A stretch of 64,000 bases of DNA from Flagellimonas aurea (lineage in GTDB: Bacteria > Bacteroidota > Bacteroidia > Flavobacteriales > Flavobacteriaceae): contig NZ_JAFLNL010000006.1 of the NCBI RefSeq assembly GCF_017313785.1, positions 62,001 to 126,000 on the forward strand, given 5' to 3'. Both the position numbers and the translations under genes were made by a program. The notes beneath the pieces were generated by a model, which saw only the letters and a list, made by a program, of their open reading frames with translations, made no database searches and was not told the DNA's origin. The first letter of the stretch is position 1. Every line of letters begins with the position of its first letter. Below are positions 27,270 to 35,925 of this stretch, piece after piece.

Positions 27270-29307
27270 CGGTGATAGGAATGTTTGCGTTAATAATGGT
27301 TCCTCTTTTATTTTCTGATCGGATATGTATGGTCCCTCCCATCATCCTGATCCGTTGTTCCATCGTCTTTAGTCCCAGGCCATGGCCCTTGTAATTTTCC
27401 TCATAATTGAACCCTATTCCATTATCCTTGATAAAGAGTTTTACGCCATTGGCCCTTCGCACTATCTGTATGAGCACTTCTGTGGCATGCGAATGCTTGA
27501 CCAAATTTGTCATGGCCTCTTGTACAAAGCGATAGAGGTTTACATTTTGTTCCTTGGAAAAGCAACCCTCTATCCCATCCATTTCCAACGTAAAGATCAT
27601 ACTGTACTTTTCATCAAAGGTATGGACAAGCTGTTCTATGGCACCGGTCGTTCCCAAATTGGCCAATGCAGGAGGCAGGAGACCTTTTCCCAACATTCTC
27701 ACCTCTTCAAGGGTATCTTGTGAAAGTTGCAATAATTCCTTTTGATCAGCGTCCCTTGCCTTTTTGGACATGATGGTCAATTGTTGGCCGATCCCATCGT
27801 GCAACTCCCAAGCGATATGGCTTCGTTCCCTTTCCTGTTGCCTTAAAAGATCTTGGGAATATTTCTCCGTAAGCTCCTTTTCCTTTTTTGCAAAACGCCG
27901 GTTCCTGAACAACCACAGAAAGCCAGAGCCACCCAAAAGTAATATGCCCCCAAAAACCAGCCAATAGGTCTTTTCCTTGTTGCTGGCATCCAAAATCTTG
28001 ATATCCTTCCGTTGCTGGGCAATTTCCATATCTTTTTTTTCAGCCTCGAGCTCGGCCTGCATAAAGGCAAATTTCCGTCTGGAGGTCACATTGTTAACGG
28101 AGTCCTTCATCCTGGAGTAGTTTTTAAAATGTTCGAGCGACCCCTGCAAATCGTTCATTCGTTCATAGATGGTTGCCAATAGAAATTCCGAGCGCATAAT
28201 ATTCTCGGCTTCCAAAGTGCCCTGTACCCCATCAAGCACCCTTTGGGCATAATTTTCCGCTTCGACCAATTGATCATTGGCGAGGGCATTTTGACTCATT
28301 GCCAATTGGTAGTAGGTTTCCAAAAAAGGATTATTGACATGTGGCCCAATTTTAGAGATCAGTTCCTTTTTATACAGGTCGGATGTATCCCGAATACCAT
28401 TTCTTGCATACACGGAAACGGCATAGGAAAGCGTTAAAATGTCAACAATCCCTTGTACATCGGCCTCTTGGTTCCTTTCCTTTAAGGCCATTCTGATTTG
28501 ATGCAGCTCCTCCTGAAAATCACCTTGTTGATTTGCCTCATTACAAGCTGTCAAACGTGCTACGGCCACCACTTGGTGTTCCCCTATTTGCGTCCCTGTT
28601 TCAAAAACCTCCCTGCGCGCTTGCCAGGCCCTGTCATACAAGCCATTTTTACCGTAGAGTTGGGCGAGGCCATTCTGTGCCCATAAATACATCAATGTAT
28701 CCTTTTGATGGATAAATATCTTCTTTGCTTTTTCAAAATAGTAGACACTTTTGGAGATCTCATTGACCTTATCACTGTTCTCCCCTGCCTTCAAATAGGC
28801 ATACCCGAACTCGTACAACGAGGAGTCCCTATGTTTTTCCATGAACGCAATCCCCTGATCTAATATGCTCAAGGATTCCTTATAGCGCTGCATAAAGGTC
28901 GCTGCTTCCGCATGGGTCATATAAAAGAACGAAATCTGTTCCCTATCGGTATTATGAAGGATAAAGGGTGTGTACCCTTCCAATATTTCATAGGCTTTTT
29001 TATGGTTAATGGACACGTAGATAAAATAGTTGCCCAAAACATTGGTAAGCGATAGAGCTTCCTCCCATCGTTCTTGTGCTATCCATGAATCCCTATATCG
29101 GTGAAGTTTATCGGCCAGCAGATCCTGATCAGGTCCGGCATCCTGGAGCAAGCCGTGTAGATAGTCCATTTTTCCCTGGAACGTAGGAATTGTAACAAAC
29201 GTATCAACAACGGTGTCATTTGCCTTCAACACCTGTGAACTACAGGGACCGGAAACCAAGTAAAAAAACAATATCAGTATGGGAACGGGACACATGTTCA
29301 CATGCAT
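27262..29307 (-). CDS. TPR-containing sensor histidine kinase (HisKA_3)
   Basis: A 681-aa membrane kinase. A signal segment (PVPILILFFYLVSG) leads to a periplasmic sensor region of about 400 residues made of TPR-like helices. A coiled coil then precedes a TM helix at about residue 449-465 (YWLVFGGILLLGGSGFLWLF). The HisKA_3 dimerisation domain has the phospho-acceptor His at about residue 503 in WELHDGIGQQL, followed by a HATPase with IKDNGIGFNYE and GHGLGLKTMEQRIRMMGG. This arrangement is typical of Bacteroidota NarX-like kinases. It overlaps the response regulator gene and follows the PorP/SprF gene by 83 bp, so it probably controls the surrounding surface-adhesin genes. Confidence 0.93.
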   Translation of the reverse strand: MHVNMCPVPILILFFYLVSGPCSSQVLKANDTVVDTFVTIPTFQGKMDYLHGLLQDAGPDQDLLADKLHRYRDSWIAQERWEEALSLTNVLGNYFIYVSINHKKAYEILEGYTPFILHNTDREQISFFYMTHAEAATFMQRYKESLSILDQGIAFMEKHRDSSLYEFGYAYLKAGENSDKVNEISKSVYYFEKAKKIFIHQKDTLMYLWAQNGLAQLYGKNGLYDRAWQARREVFETGTQIGEHQVVAVARLTACNEANQQGDFQEELHQIRMALKERNQEADVQGIVDILTLSYAVSVYARNGIRDTSDLYKKELISKIGPHVNNPFLETYYQLAMSQNALANDQLVEAENYAQRVLDGVQGTLEAENIMRSEFLLATIYERMNDLQGSLEHFKNYSRMKDSVNNVTSRRKFAFMQAELEAEKKDMEIAQQRKDIKILDASNKEKTYWLVFGGILLLGGSGFLWLFRNRRFAKKEKELTEKYSQDLLRQQERERSHIAWELHDGIGQQLTIMSKKARDADQKELLQLSQDTLEEVRMLGKGLLPPALANLGTTGAIEQLVHTFDEKYSMIFTLEMDGIEGCFSKEQNVNLYRFVQEAMTNLVKHSHATEVLIQIVRRANGVKLFIKDNGIGFNYEENYKGHGLGLKTMEQRIRMMGGTIHIRSENKRGTIINANIPITDA

Positions 29308-29390
29308 AAAAATACCATTAATAGCTTAACCCAGGGGACCGGTCACTTAAATTTATGCATTTTTTGCATCCGGGTACATTGTCCATGGTC

Positions 29391-30299
29391 CTAGTTGATA
29401 TCGAGAATAAGATCATACCTTAAAAAGAACTCGTGTGTCCCGCCCGTATAAGGCCGGATACCGGAAATAGGAATCTCATAGGCATACCCCATTGTCATCC
29501 GTTTGCCCAACCTAAAGCTTCCCAAACCTCCAATGGCATCGTAGCTGTTGATACGGTAATTGATTCCCAACATCAAACGGTCATAAAAAGTAACATTGGT
29601 TCCCACATCGATGGAAATCGGGCTTCCCTTAGAGATGATGAGCATTGTTGTAGGTTTCAGTTCAACAAATCTGGTCAGATCAATACCATATCCCCCAGTG
29701 ATATACAAGTTTGGCCTTTCCATAACCCTATAGGCAGTATCGTTTCCCGGGTTTTCGATAAAATCCACCTGAAACAACTGTGGTGCCGAAATGGCAAGGT
29801 GCCAACCTTCACCGTGCAGAAACCCACCTACCCCCATATTTGGCGACCAGCTATCCGTGTATGAACTGAAATAAGGGTCACTCTGGATCCCCGGCGAGCC
29901 TAATAATCCAGGACTCAAGGAATAATGGGTAAAACCGGCCTTTATCCCTAAGGCCAAACGAACAGTTCTACTGACCCGTAGGGTATAGGAAAAATCACCA
30001 TAGAGGTAATGAAACCTTTCTTCCCCCAGGCCATCACTGACCAGTGATAGGCCCAGCCCCACTTTATCATTGGGCAGAGGGCTATGTGCCGAAAATATCT
30101 GTGTGGATGGCGCACCATCGAAACCGCTCCATTGGGAACGGTGCATCAAAATGGCCGAGAAACGCTCCGTGCTTCCGGCAAAAGCTGGGTTGATACTGAC
30201 CGGGTTATATAGATACTGTGTAAACTGTGGTGCCTGCTGTGCATAGGAGATTCCTTCACACAAGATTCCCATCATGGCCCAAATAATATACTTCTTCAT
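29391..30299 (-). CDS. Type IX secretion PorP/SprF-family outer-membrane protein (first copy)
   Basis: A 302-aa outer-membrane beta-barrel. It begins MKKYIIWAMMGILCEGISYA (signal peptide) and continues QYLYNPVSINPAFAGS, the hallmark of the PorP/SprF family. Repeated amphipathic strands follow and the chain ends HEFFLRYDLILDIN. In gliding Bacteroidota, SprF-like proteins assist export of specific type-B cargo through the type IX machinery. It starts 7 bp past the stop of the giant type-B cargo gene, so the two are a cargo/partner pair. The start at 30299 is chosen since the 10 upstream codons would precede the signal peptide. Confidence 0.93.
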   Translation of the reverse strand: MKKYIIWAMMGILCEGISYAQQAPQFTQYLYNPVSINPAFAGSTERFSAILMHRSQWSGFDGAPSTQIFSAHSPLPNDKVGLGLSLVSDGLGEERFHYLYGDFSYTLRVSRTVRLALGIKAGFTHYSLSPGLLGSPGIQSDPYFSSYTDSWSPNMGVGGFLHGEGWHLAISAPQLFQVDFIENPGNDTAYRVMERPNLYITGGYGIDLTRFVELKPTTMLIISKGSPISIDVGTNVTFYDRLMLGINYRINSYDAIGGLGSFRLGKRMTMGYAYEIPISGIRPYTGGTHEFFLRYDLILDIN

Positions 30300-30306
30300 C
30301 CTAATC

Positions 30307-33300
30307 CTAATTTGTTCCAATGTAGACACTACCTTTTATCGGTCGGATATTGCTGCCCGGGACCTGTATCACATAGAAATAAGTTCCCGAGACCAATGTT
30401 CGTTGGTTTCGGCCGCTTAATGCGTCCCAATCATTCTGATAATCATCCGACTTATAGACCTGCTGGCCCCAACGATCAAATACGAACAAGCTTATCGTTT
30501 TTCCATTGATCTCGGAACCTTCCACTACGAAATAATCATTATGGCCATCCCCATTGGGGGTAACCACCCGTGAAACCTCTATGGCAGCGTCCACATCCAT
30601 ACCACAGGAATCTTCGACGCTTAGATCGACAACGACCTGATTGACACACATTCCTTCGCCTTCGGTATAGGTAAAGGAATAGGACCCCGCTTCCATGGTC
30701 GATGGATCGATCATAGAGCCCTCCAGACCTACCCCATCGTTTAGGGATTCCCAGATGCCGTTCATCACTGTACCTTCGATTATCGTATAAAGATCAAAAC
30801 GGGTCTCGGTGTCACATACCCTGATATCATCATCGACCCTGATCTGTGTGGGGAGTACCGTGATATGTTGCTCAACACGTCTTTCGTTTCCATTGGAATC
30901 AGTAGCTACCCAGAAACGTTCAATGAGGTAGCCTTCAGCTGAAATAGTCTCGTTTTGACCATATTCAATTTGAACCTCCATATCACAATTATCCGCAAAG
31001 GCCAGGTCGGGTATCTCCGGAACTTGGTCACAATACACCGTAAGGTCCGTATCCAAACCTGAAATCAATTCAGGAGCTGTAGTATCTTCAATAATCACAT
31101 GCTGTGTTTGTGTACGGATGTTCCCGGATTCATCTTCGTATGTCCAATTGACTTCTGTAATGCCTTGAATATGGATAGGGAAAATAGCATCAGTAGTGGC
31201 TCTTATTACACCACTACAATTATCCGTCGCCGTCGGTGGTGTGAGACTACTTACCCCACATACTGCAGTGATATCCGGTAAAGCCGCCTGGTCAGGAACC
31301 GGTGCTTCCGTATCCCCTACAATCACATGCTGTATTTGTGTGCTGCTATTCCCGGCCTCATCTTCGTAACTCCATGTTACTACTGTAGTACCTTGAATAT
31401 GGATAGGCAAGACAGCATTATGGGAGACCGTTACCGCAGTACTACTACAATTATCTGTGGCAGTTGGTGGGATGAGATTGCTCACTTCACACGCTGAAGT
31501 AATATCCGGTAAATCCGCCTGATCGGGAACCGGAGGCAAGGTATCCTCTACGGTCACCGTGGCCATACATTGTTCACTGACCCCATTATCGGCGGTTACG
31601 GTCAAGACCACTTGATTGGTTCCCAGATGGGAACAATCGAATTCAGTTATATCTAGGGCAAGCGTTATTCCATTATCTTCATCATAAGAGCCATCATCTA
31701 TTTCCTCTGGGCTTATCATTGCACTACCGTTTGCGTCCAGCGCTACTCTAATATCCTGACAAATGGCCACGGGTGCCCGGTCCAATAACTCATAGGCGCC
31801 CATATCAACAATACCACCGTTGGCATAGTCGTAAATGCGCTCATTTCCAGCCAAATCGACTACCGCTTCGGGTGCCCCTAACGATACCACAAAATTATTG
31901 TTCCCGGCATTAATGGCAGGACTAGTGGCCTTCACGCTATAATCATGTTCCGCCACATCTTCAAACTCGGGATCTACCGCCAGATTGCGGCTTTGCATCA
32001 CATCTCCAGAAACAGTTCCATTATATGCCAATGAACTATACATGCGTCCATATCCAGCAACCAGATTGATATGTCCATTTGTTCCTGTATTATTGGAAAG
32101 TATGGAGTTCGCCACCAACAAGGTCCCATCGCTTAAATGGATACCACCCCCAGCGGCAGCTGTATTATCGCTCAGGGTGGAATTTATAATTTCAACTTCA
32201 CCGGATTCACAGGATACAGCACCACCAGCAGTAGTCGCTTCATTATTATATAACAAACAACTGATCAATTGGGTATCGCCGGTAAAACTGATTATGGCGC
32301 CCCCCATACCATTGACACCATCACCAAAGGCAACATTATCATGCAATATGCTATTCCTTAACATAAAGTTGGCGTCTTGATCGATATAAAGCCCACCACC
32401 TGTCCGGCCAATGGCCACTGGACTATTGTCCGAAGGATCATCCGCATAGGAATGCTGGACAATGACTCCATCTATGGTCACATTAGGTTGTAAGACGGTC
32501 AAAATGGTATGACTGTCCCCGGTATCTGCCACTCCACTCCCATTGATATCGCCACTTAAGATGGTCGGAGCCGCGTTCCAATCTCGTTGATCGGGGGAAG
32601 TTTCATTTCCGGTAAAGCCTCCCAAAAGGGTCACGCCTTCGGGAATGACAAAGGAATCGTATTCGGAAGCTCCCGGTTTGTAGGTGCCTTGGACCACCCA
32701 TATCTCCGCCAACCCACAATTAGCGGAGAGGGCAAGTGCATCCTGTAAATCGGTGTATGCATCGTTCCACGAGGTTCCAATGTTTGCCCCCGCGGCCTGT
32801 TCATCTACATAAATAATATCTGAACCGCGATCATAGGGATCTACCACAGTAACCGTGGCTGTGGCCGAAGCCGAATTATAACCGTCATTTACCGTTAAGG
32901 TAACCGTATGTGTTCCCGCATCGGCACAGGTAAATTCGGTTTTGCTCAATGTTCTGGTAAATGTGGTGTAACAGCCATTGAAATCTATACTGTTATTATC
33001 TATATCCTCTGGTCTTAGGGTTGCGCCCCCATTGGCACTTAGATAAATGGTAGCCGGTTTTGTATTCACTATAGGAGGCGTATCCTTGCTGATTTGATAA
33101 ATGTAATTATAGGTTGCCGCATTCCCATATTGGTCGGTTACTTCAATGGGAACCGAAACATTGGTACCAATATCGGCACAGGTTGCGGTACGCGTGCTGG
33201 CTACAGCGGTATAGCTTCCACAATTATCCGAAATATCAAAAGGGCCTTGTGGCGTAAGTTCCACCGAAGTATTCTGTCCCATTTCAATAAAATTGGTCAT

Positions 33301-34719
33301 CGAAAGCATAAAGGGAGGGGTATTGTCCACTACGGTTACATTGGCCGTACAGGTAGCCTCATTGCCCCTACCATCAAGAACCGTTAAGGTAACTGGGATG
33401 GTACCAACATCATCACAGGTAAAGGTAGTTTGTGATAGGGACATGGATGCAACATAGACATCATCATAAGACCCTGCATCAATATCGGCAGCCGTTATGG
33501 TAACGGTACCATCGGCCAACAAGGGATTCTCAGGGTCAAGGGACACTGTAATATCCCTACATACTGCCACCGGGGGCTGTTCATCATAAATGACCCTGTA
33601 TTGTATATAACCAGTAACAGGAGCGTTCGTCGTTCCTCCTTCTGTTTCCACCCCGTTTTGCACCATACTCAAGTCGTAATAAGATTGTCCGCCACCGCCG
33701 CCACGTTCCAAATCGCCGCCACCACCGCCATAATAACCGCCGCCGCCGCCGCCAGAGGCCCCTTTCCCAATATATTGATTTGAGCATTTGGGTGAAGGTC
33801 CAATCGGGTGGCCATAAAATATTCCGCCAGCCCCGCCACCGGCCCAGCCCGTACCTCCACGATTGATATCATTAACCACTATTTTTGTACAATTAGGGTC
33901 TAATAACCCTCCCGAACAATCTCCCTCATATACAGTAGTTGGTGGATGATAACCTCCGGCACCACCTTCATTGGGTGAACTTCCCATAACTTCCAATTCA
34001 AATAACACTGTTGATTCAGGTGTGCTATATAAACTGCCCCCGCCCCCTGAAAATGGATGAAAAGTAGTCTCAACATCATTAATTAAGCCTCTATGAGCTA
34101 CCCCGCCACTTCCATACGAAGTAGCATCATCCACTCTTAATCCGTGCGAATTACAACTATTTTTTCCATGTCTTGCTATGCCGCCACCATATCCATGGGA
34201 AACCAGAGCTTCGATTGCCGCTCCACCACCACCACCTGCTGCAACCACTATGGGATTAGTAGGTTGCCCATATGGAGTTATTGCCGTAGCTCCGCCACCG
34301 CCGCCGCTGGCGGCAACATCATGAACATCGGATTCCCCTCGAGATCCTATAAAAAAATGGAGCCGGTCCCCTGCATTTTCACTGGTAATGGGCAAGGTAA
34401 ACCTAACCGTGCCACCTTCCCCGCCCCGTCCTATTTTCTGGGCTACCAAACCTTGCCAAGTGGCACGTCCGCCGTCACCTCCTTTAAGGATGAACTCCAC
34501 AGCTACCGCCCCGTCCTCCAATGTTGGCAAATAACCGTCCATGGTGGCCCGGGTACGTGGATGTCCACCTCCCTCGTAGGGCAAAAGAGTCCATTCACCA
34601 TTGGTCAAGTCTCCTATAGAGGTATGGGGTCGATTTACGGTTTGTCCGAACAGGCTCGTTGAACCTAAAATCAAGAAGACTAGTGTAATCGATAGGGATT
34701 GAAGCGTTGATTTGGGCAT
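30307..34719 (-). CDS. Giant surface protein with gliding-motility type-B (CHU_C) C-terminal domain, glycine-rich and HYR repeats
   Basis: A 1470-aa exported protein; signal peptide LSITLVFLILGSTSLFGQ. Residues about 60-370 are glycine-rich (runs of GGGGG). HYR/Ig-like modules lie at about 380-620 and again at about 965-1260, where two near-duplicate copies carry PDITSACEVSNLIPPTATDN and PDITAVCGVSSLTPPTATDN. Residues about 635-960 resemble a parallel beta-helix opened by the motif IYVDEQAAGANIGTSWNDAY. The last 85 residues are the type-B sorting domain (VVTPNGDGHNDYFVVEG, FDRWGQQVYKSDDYQNDWD). It should be secreted by the type IX system and attached to the cell surface. Adhesive function is inferred from the architecture. 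Confidence 0.9.
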   Translation of the reverse strand: MPKSTLQSLSITLVFLILGSTSLFGQTVNRPHTSIGDLTNGEWTLLPYEGGGHPRTRATMDGYLPTLEDGAVAVEFILKGGDGGRATWQGLVAQKIGRGGEGGTVRFTLPITSENAGDRLHFFIGSRGESDVHDVAASGGGGGATAITPYGQPTNPIVVAAGGGGGAAIEALVSHGYGGGIARHGKNSCNSHGLRVDDATSYGSGGVAHRGLINDVETTFHPFSGGGGSLYSTPESTVLFELEVMGSSPNEGGAGGYHPPTTVYEGDCSGGLLDPNCTKIVVNDINRGGTGWAGGGAGGIFYGHPIGPSPKCSNQYIGKGASGGGGGGYYGGGGGDLERGGGGGQSYYDLSMVQNGVETEGGTTNAPVTGYIQYRVIYDEQPPVAVCRDITVSLDPENPLLADGTVTITAADIDAGSYDDVYVASMSLSQTTFTCDDVGTIPVTLTVLDGRGNEATCTANVTVVDNTPPFMLSMTNFIEMGQNTSVELTPQGPFDISDNCGSYTAVASTRTATCADIGTNVSVPIEVTDQYGNAATYNYIYQISKDTPPIVNTKPATIYLSANGGATLRPEDIDNNSIDFNGCYTTFTRTLSKTEFTCADAGTHTVTLTVNDGYNSASATATVTVVDPYDRGSDIIYVDEQAAGANIGTSWNDAYTDLQDALALSANCGLAEIWVVQGTYKPGASEYDSFVIPEGVTLLGGFTGNETSPDQRDWNAAPTILSGDINGSGVADTGDSHTILTVLQPNVTIDGVIVQHSYADDPSDNSPVAIGRTGGGLYIDQDANFMLRNSILHDNVAFGDGVNGMGGAIISFTGDTQLISCLLYNNEATTAGGAVSCESGEVEIINSTLSDNTAAAGGGIHLSDGTLLVANSILSNNTGTNGHINLVAGYGRMYSSLAYNGTVSGDVMQSRNLAVDPEFEDVAEHDYSVKATSPAINAGNNNFVVSLGAPEAVVDLAGNERIYDYANGGIVDMGAYELLDRAPVAICQDIRVALDANGSAMISPEEIDDGSYDEDNGITLALDITEFDCSHLGTNQVVLTVTADNGVSEQCMATVTVEDTLPPVPDQADLPDITSACEVSNLIPPTATDNCSSTAVTVSHNAVLPIHIQGTTVVTWSYEDEAGNSSTQIQHVIVGDTEAPVPDQAALPDITAVCGVSSLTPPTATDNCSGVIRATTDAIFPIHIQGITEVNWTYEDESGNIRTQTQHVIIEDTTAPELISGLDTDLTVYCDQVPEIPDLAFADNCDMEVQIEYGQNETISAEGYLIERFWVATDSNGNERRVEQHITVLPTQIRVDDDIRVCDTETRFDLYTIIEGTVMNGIWESLNDGVGLEGSMIDPSTMEAGSYSFTYTEGEGMCVNQVVVDLSVEDSCGMDVDAAIEVSRVVTPNGDGHNDYFVVEGSEINGKTISLFVFDRWGQQVYKSDDYQNDWDALSGRNQRTLVSGTYFYVIQVPGSNIRPIKGSVYIGTN

Positions 34720-34777
34720 GTGAAAAGGTCTTTATACTTTCACGCCGCAAGTTATATCGATGTAAAATCAAATAAAA

Positions 34778-34814
34778 TACGCACCCATGTACATAATTTA
34801 CGTAGGGGTACGTA
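34778..34814. promoter_or_regulatory. 37-bp dyad element, copy A, upstream of the giant adhesin
   Basis: Minus-strand reading starts TACGTACCCCTACGTA and ends ATGGGTGCGTA, 59 bp before the ATG of the adhesin gene. It matches copy B at 26567-26603 in length, in the complete first 16 bases and in most of the remainder. Position and symmetry fit an activator or repressor site at the adhesin promoter. Confidence 0.72.
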
Positions 34815-34894
34815 CGCTACATGAATACCAATGAACTGGATAGCCTATTTCTGACCTAATATAGTTTTTCGCAATGCTCTCCCCGTGTGACACC

Positions 34895-34921
34895 GAATAA
34901 TAAATACTTTCTTTATTATTC
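34895..34921 (-). terminator. AT-rich hairpin after the second PorP/SprF gene
   Basis: A perfect 10-bp stem (GAATAATAAA/TTTATTATTC) with a 7-nt loop lies about 100 bp past the stop of the gene at 35018. It is the only stem-loop in this gap and may end the upstream adhesin-PorP transcript; the T-run is poor. Confidence 0.4.
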
Positions 34922-35017
34922 TCAAGAATTGTGTAGCCTTACCCCTTTGATCGCCATCCCCATTTTAGGATATCGCTAACTTCATAAAATTATTTCTTTA
35001 ATTAACAGAGATTTAAT

Positions 35018-35905
35018 TTACAGTGCCAACCGCATGAACAACTCATGGGTGGCATTGTCAATGCCGTTAATGGACTGCTGGGTCGCACTCTCATAGGCGT
35101 ACCCAAAATCAAAGCCTTGGCCAACATTGAACAGAAAGAGCCCACTGAAGCTCTCGTTATGTCGATAGCTCGTCCCAAAACTGAAACGGCTCCCGAAGTC
35201 CAATATCCCCGTTACCTCCATCGATATGGGGGACGCCTCCACATAGCGCAACAGGCCCGTCGCCTGTAGCTTCATCCTCTTGGATAGGGTAAACTCATAC
35301 CCTCCTGAAAGGTATCCGTGGAGCTTGTCCGTTCCAAGGAAAGCGTTACCGTTGTTTTCCTGCAAACGGTCAGGTGTCAATACCTTGGGTACGGAAAGTG
35401 AAAGAAAGTATTTCTCGTTCTTCAAATAAACCCCGGCCCCTACGTTTGGAGTGAACCGACTCTCATAATCCATCAGCGCACCGTCCTGTCCCATACCATA
35501 AGTGACCAGGCCCTGGGTATTGGCATCATAGGAATTGGCACTTCCCTTCAGTCCAAAATACAGTAGGTTGGCATCGTTCAGGCGGATGTGATAGGAAACA
35601 TCGATGGCCATCCAGGTCTGGGTTTCTATGAAGGTACGGTCGTTCAATATGGACACTCCAAGGCCCACGTTCTTGCCAATTGGCATTCCAAAGATGGCAC
35701 TCTGGCTCTCCGGTGCTCCCTCCACCCCAGCCCATTGACTTCTGAGTCCAAGGGTAAGCTCGGCCATTTCCGTACTACCGGCAAAGGCGGGGTTAATGAT
35801 GTTCATGTTGTACCTGTAAAAGGTAAAGTTCGGGTCTTGCTGTCCTTGTACAGTGCCTGAAAGAAGTAATATGAACAAAAGGCAGATGCGAATTGAGGTT
35901 TTCAT
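35018..35905 (-). CDS. Type IX secretion PorP/SprF-family outer-membrane protein (second copy)
   Basis: A 295-aa barrel protein with signal peptide MKTSIRICLLFILLLSGTVQ and the family block QDPNFTFYRYNMNIINPAFAGS split over the mature N-terminus. The strand pattern and the ending THELFMRLAL match the first copy. It follows the second giant type-B protein by 20 bp, repeating the cargo/partner arrangement. The two PorP copies are clearly divergent in sequence, so they are more likely specific to different cargos than a recent duplication. Confidence 0.93.
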   Translation of the reverse strand: MKTSIRICLLFILLLSGTVQGQQDPNFTFYRYNMNIINPAFAGSTEMAELTLGLRSQWAGVEGAPESQSAIFGMPIGKNVGLGVSILNDRTFIETQTWMAIDVSYHIRLNDANLLYFGLKGSANSYDANTQGLVTYGMGQDGALMDYESRFTPNVGAGVYLKNEKYFLSLSVPKVLTPDRLQENNGNAFLGTDKLHGYLSGGYEFTLSKRMKLQATGLLRYVEASPISMEVTGILDFGSRFSFGTSYRHNESFSGLFLFNVGQGFDFGYAYESATQQSINGIDNATHELFMRLAL

Positions 35906-35925
35906 AGGTTGTTTGTTGTTGATTT

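Noticed and set aside
33584..33872. Arg/Trp-rich and Ala-rich open frames near 33.6-33.9 kb
   Set aside because: Alternate-frame translations of the glycine-rich region of the giant adhesin gene.
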